Shown here piece after piece: positions 6,394 through 6,514 of a stretch of DNA of 6,514 nucleotides (within the stretch, counting starts at the first letter, position 1; each line of letters begins with the position of its first letter). Source of the stretch: Thiomicrorhabdus sp. Lineage in GTDB: Bacteria; Pseudomonadota; Gammaproteobacteria; Thiomicrospirales; Thiomicrospiraceae. The position numbers and the translations under genes were made by a program. Location: positions 1 through 6,514 of the forward strand of contig JAKITH010000065.1 in NCBI GenBank assembly GCA_021648185.1, read 5' to 3'. The notes beneath the pieces are model-generated. The model was not told the origin of the DNA. It worked only from the letters and a program-made list of their open reading frames with translations, and searched no databases.

Positions 6394-6513
6394 GACGAAG
6401 CCGCTATCGCGGAGAAAAAGCAGCACCGTCCTAAAATTAAAGTGTAACCTCACTACCCATCATCATTCATAACGGGTAAATTTGTAATCTCTACAAAAAC
6501 AACAGAGGTTACA
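6393..6513 (-). other. Possible structured leader upstream of cobT, no gene seen
   Basis: No convincing gene lies between cobT and the right edge. On the - strand several inverted repeats follow one another. The outermost has 9-bp arms at 6505-6513 and 6443-6451 (TGTAACCTC with GAGGTTACA), enclosing 5-bp arms at 6474-6478 and 6454-6458 (TACCC with GGGTA). Nearer cobT, GGACG/CGTCC arms (6427-6431 and 6393-6397) enclose either a GCTGC/GCGGC stem (6420-6424 with 6400-6404, one wobble pair) or a competing CCGC/GCGG hairpin (6401-6412). I looked for the cobalamin riboswitch B12 box and did not find it. The outer repeat could instead be an operator or belong to a gene beyond the window. Confidence 0.35.
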
Positions 6514-6514
6514 T

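Noticed and set aside
6459..6476. Very short frame MNDDG on the - strand inside the cobT leader
   Set aside because: Five codons, no ribosome site and no run of regulatory codons, so it does not look like an attenuator peptide.
6364..6514. Classical cobalamin riboswitch upstream of cobT
   Set aside because: The B12 box and the conserved core could not be found on the - strand of this stretch, so no riboswitch is called. One may exist beyond the window edge.

Overview
The window reads as chromosomal DNA from a moderately AT-rich gammaproteobacterium. This rests on protein families and gene style: a CspA-type cold-shock protein, a long Lon-like protease of the YcbZ type, a GGYAK-type PLP deaminase/desulfhydrase, and a cobT-cobC-cobS cluster. 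A relative of Thiomicrospira or Hydrogenovibrio is a guess that I cannot confirm from the sequence. No phage, insertion sequence, CRISPR array or RNA gene is visible.

Layout, left to right. A cold-shock protein gene on the + strand (31-237) meets a Lon-family protease gene on the - strand (381-2738). Between their stops lies an 18-bp A/T-flanked hairpin that can terminate transcription both ways, plus a second hairpin without a T-run. The protease gene diverges from a PLP-dependent enzyme gene (2874-3794, +) across 135 bp, with a candidate -10 box on each strand. The PLP gene ends one base from the end of cobS, tail to tail. The rest of the window is a - strand cluster read cobT (GTG start at 6363), cobC (start 5296), cobS (start best placed at 4548). 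A leader of at least 151 bp with no convincing gene lies upstream of cobT and reaches the window edge.

The three cob genes form most of the nucleotide loop assembly pathway of cobalamin. CobT makes alpha-ribazole phosphate from dimethylbenzimidazole and nicotinate mononucleotide, CobC removes the phosphate, and CobS joins alpha-ribazole to adenosylcobinamide-GDP in the membrane. The partner enzyme CobU/CobP, which makes adenosylcobinamide-GDP, is not in the window.

The most unusual structure is a perfect 17-bp inverted repeat (4609-4625 and 6366-6382) that brackets exactly cobT plus cobC and contains the cobT Shine-Dalgarno sequence. It could act as a long-range RNA switch in the cob transcript, or mark the ends of an inverted or invertible segment. 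The cobT leader also has several nested and mutually exclusive inverted repeats but no recognisable B12 box. No wholly new system is proven here.
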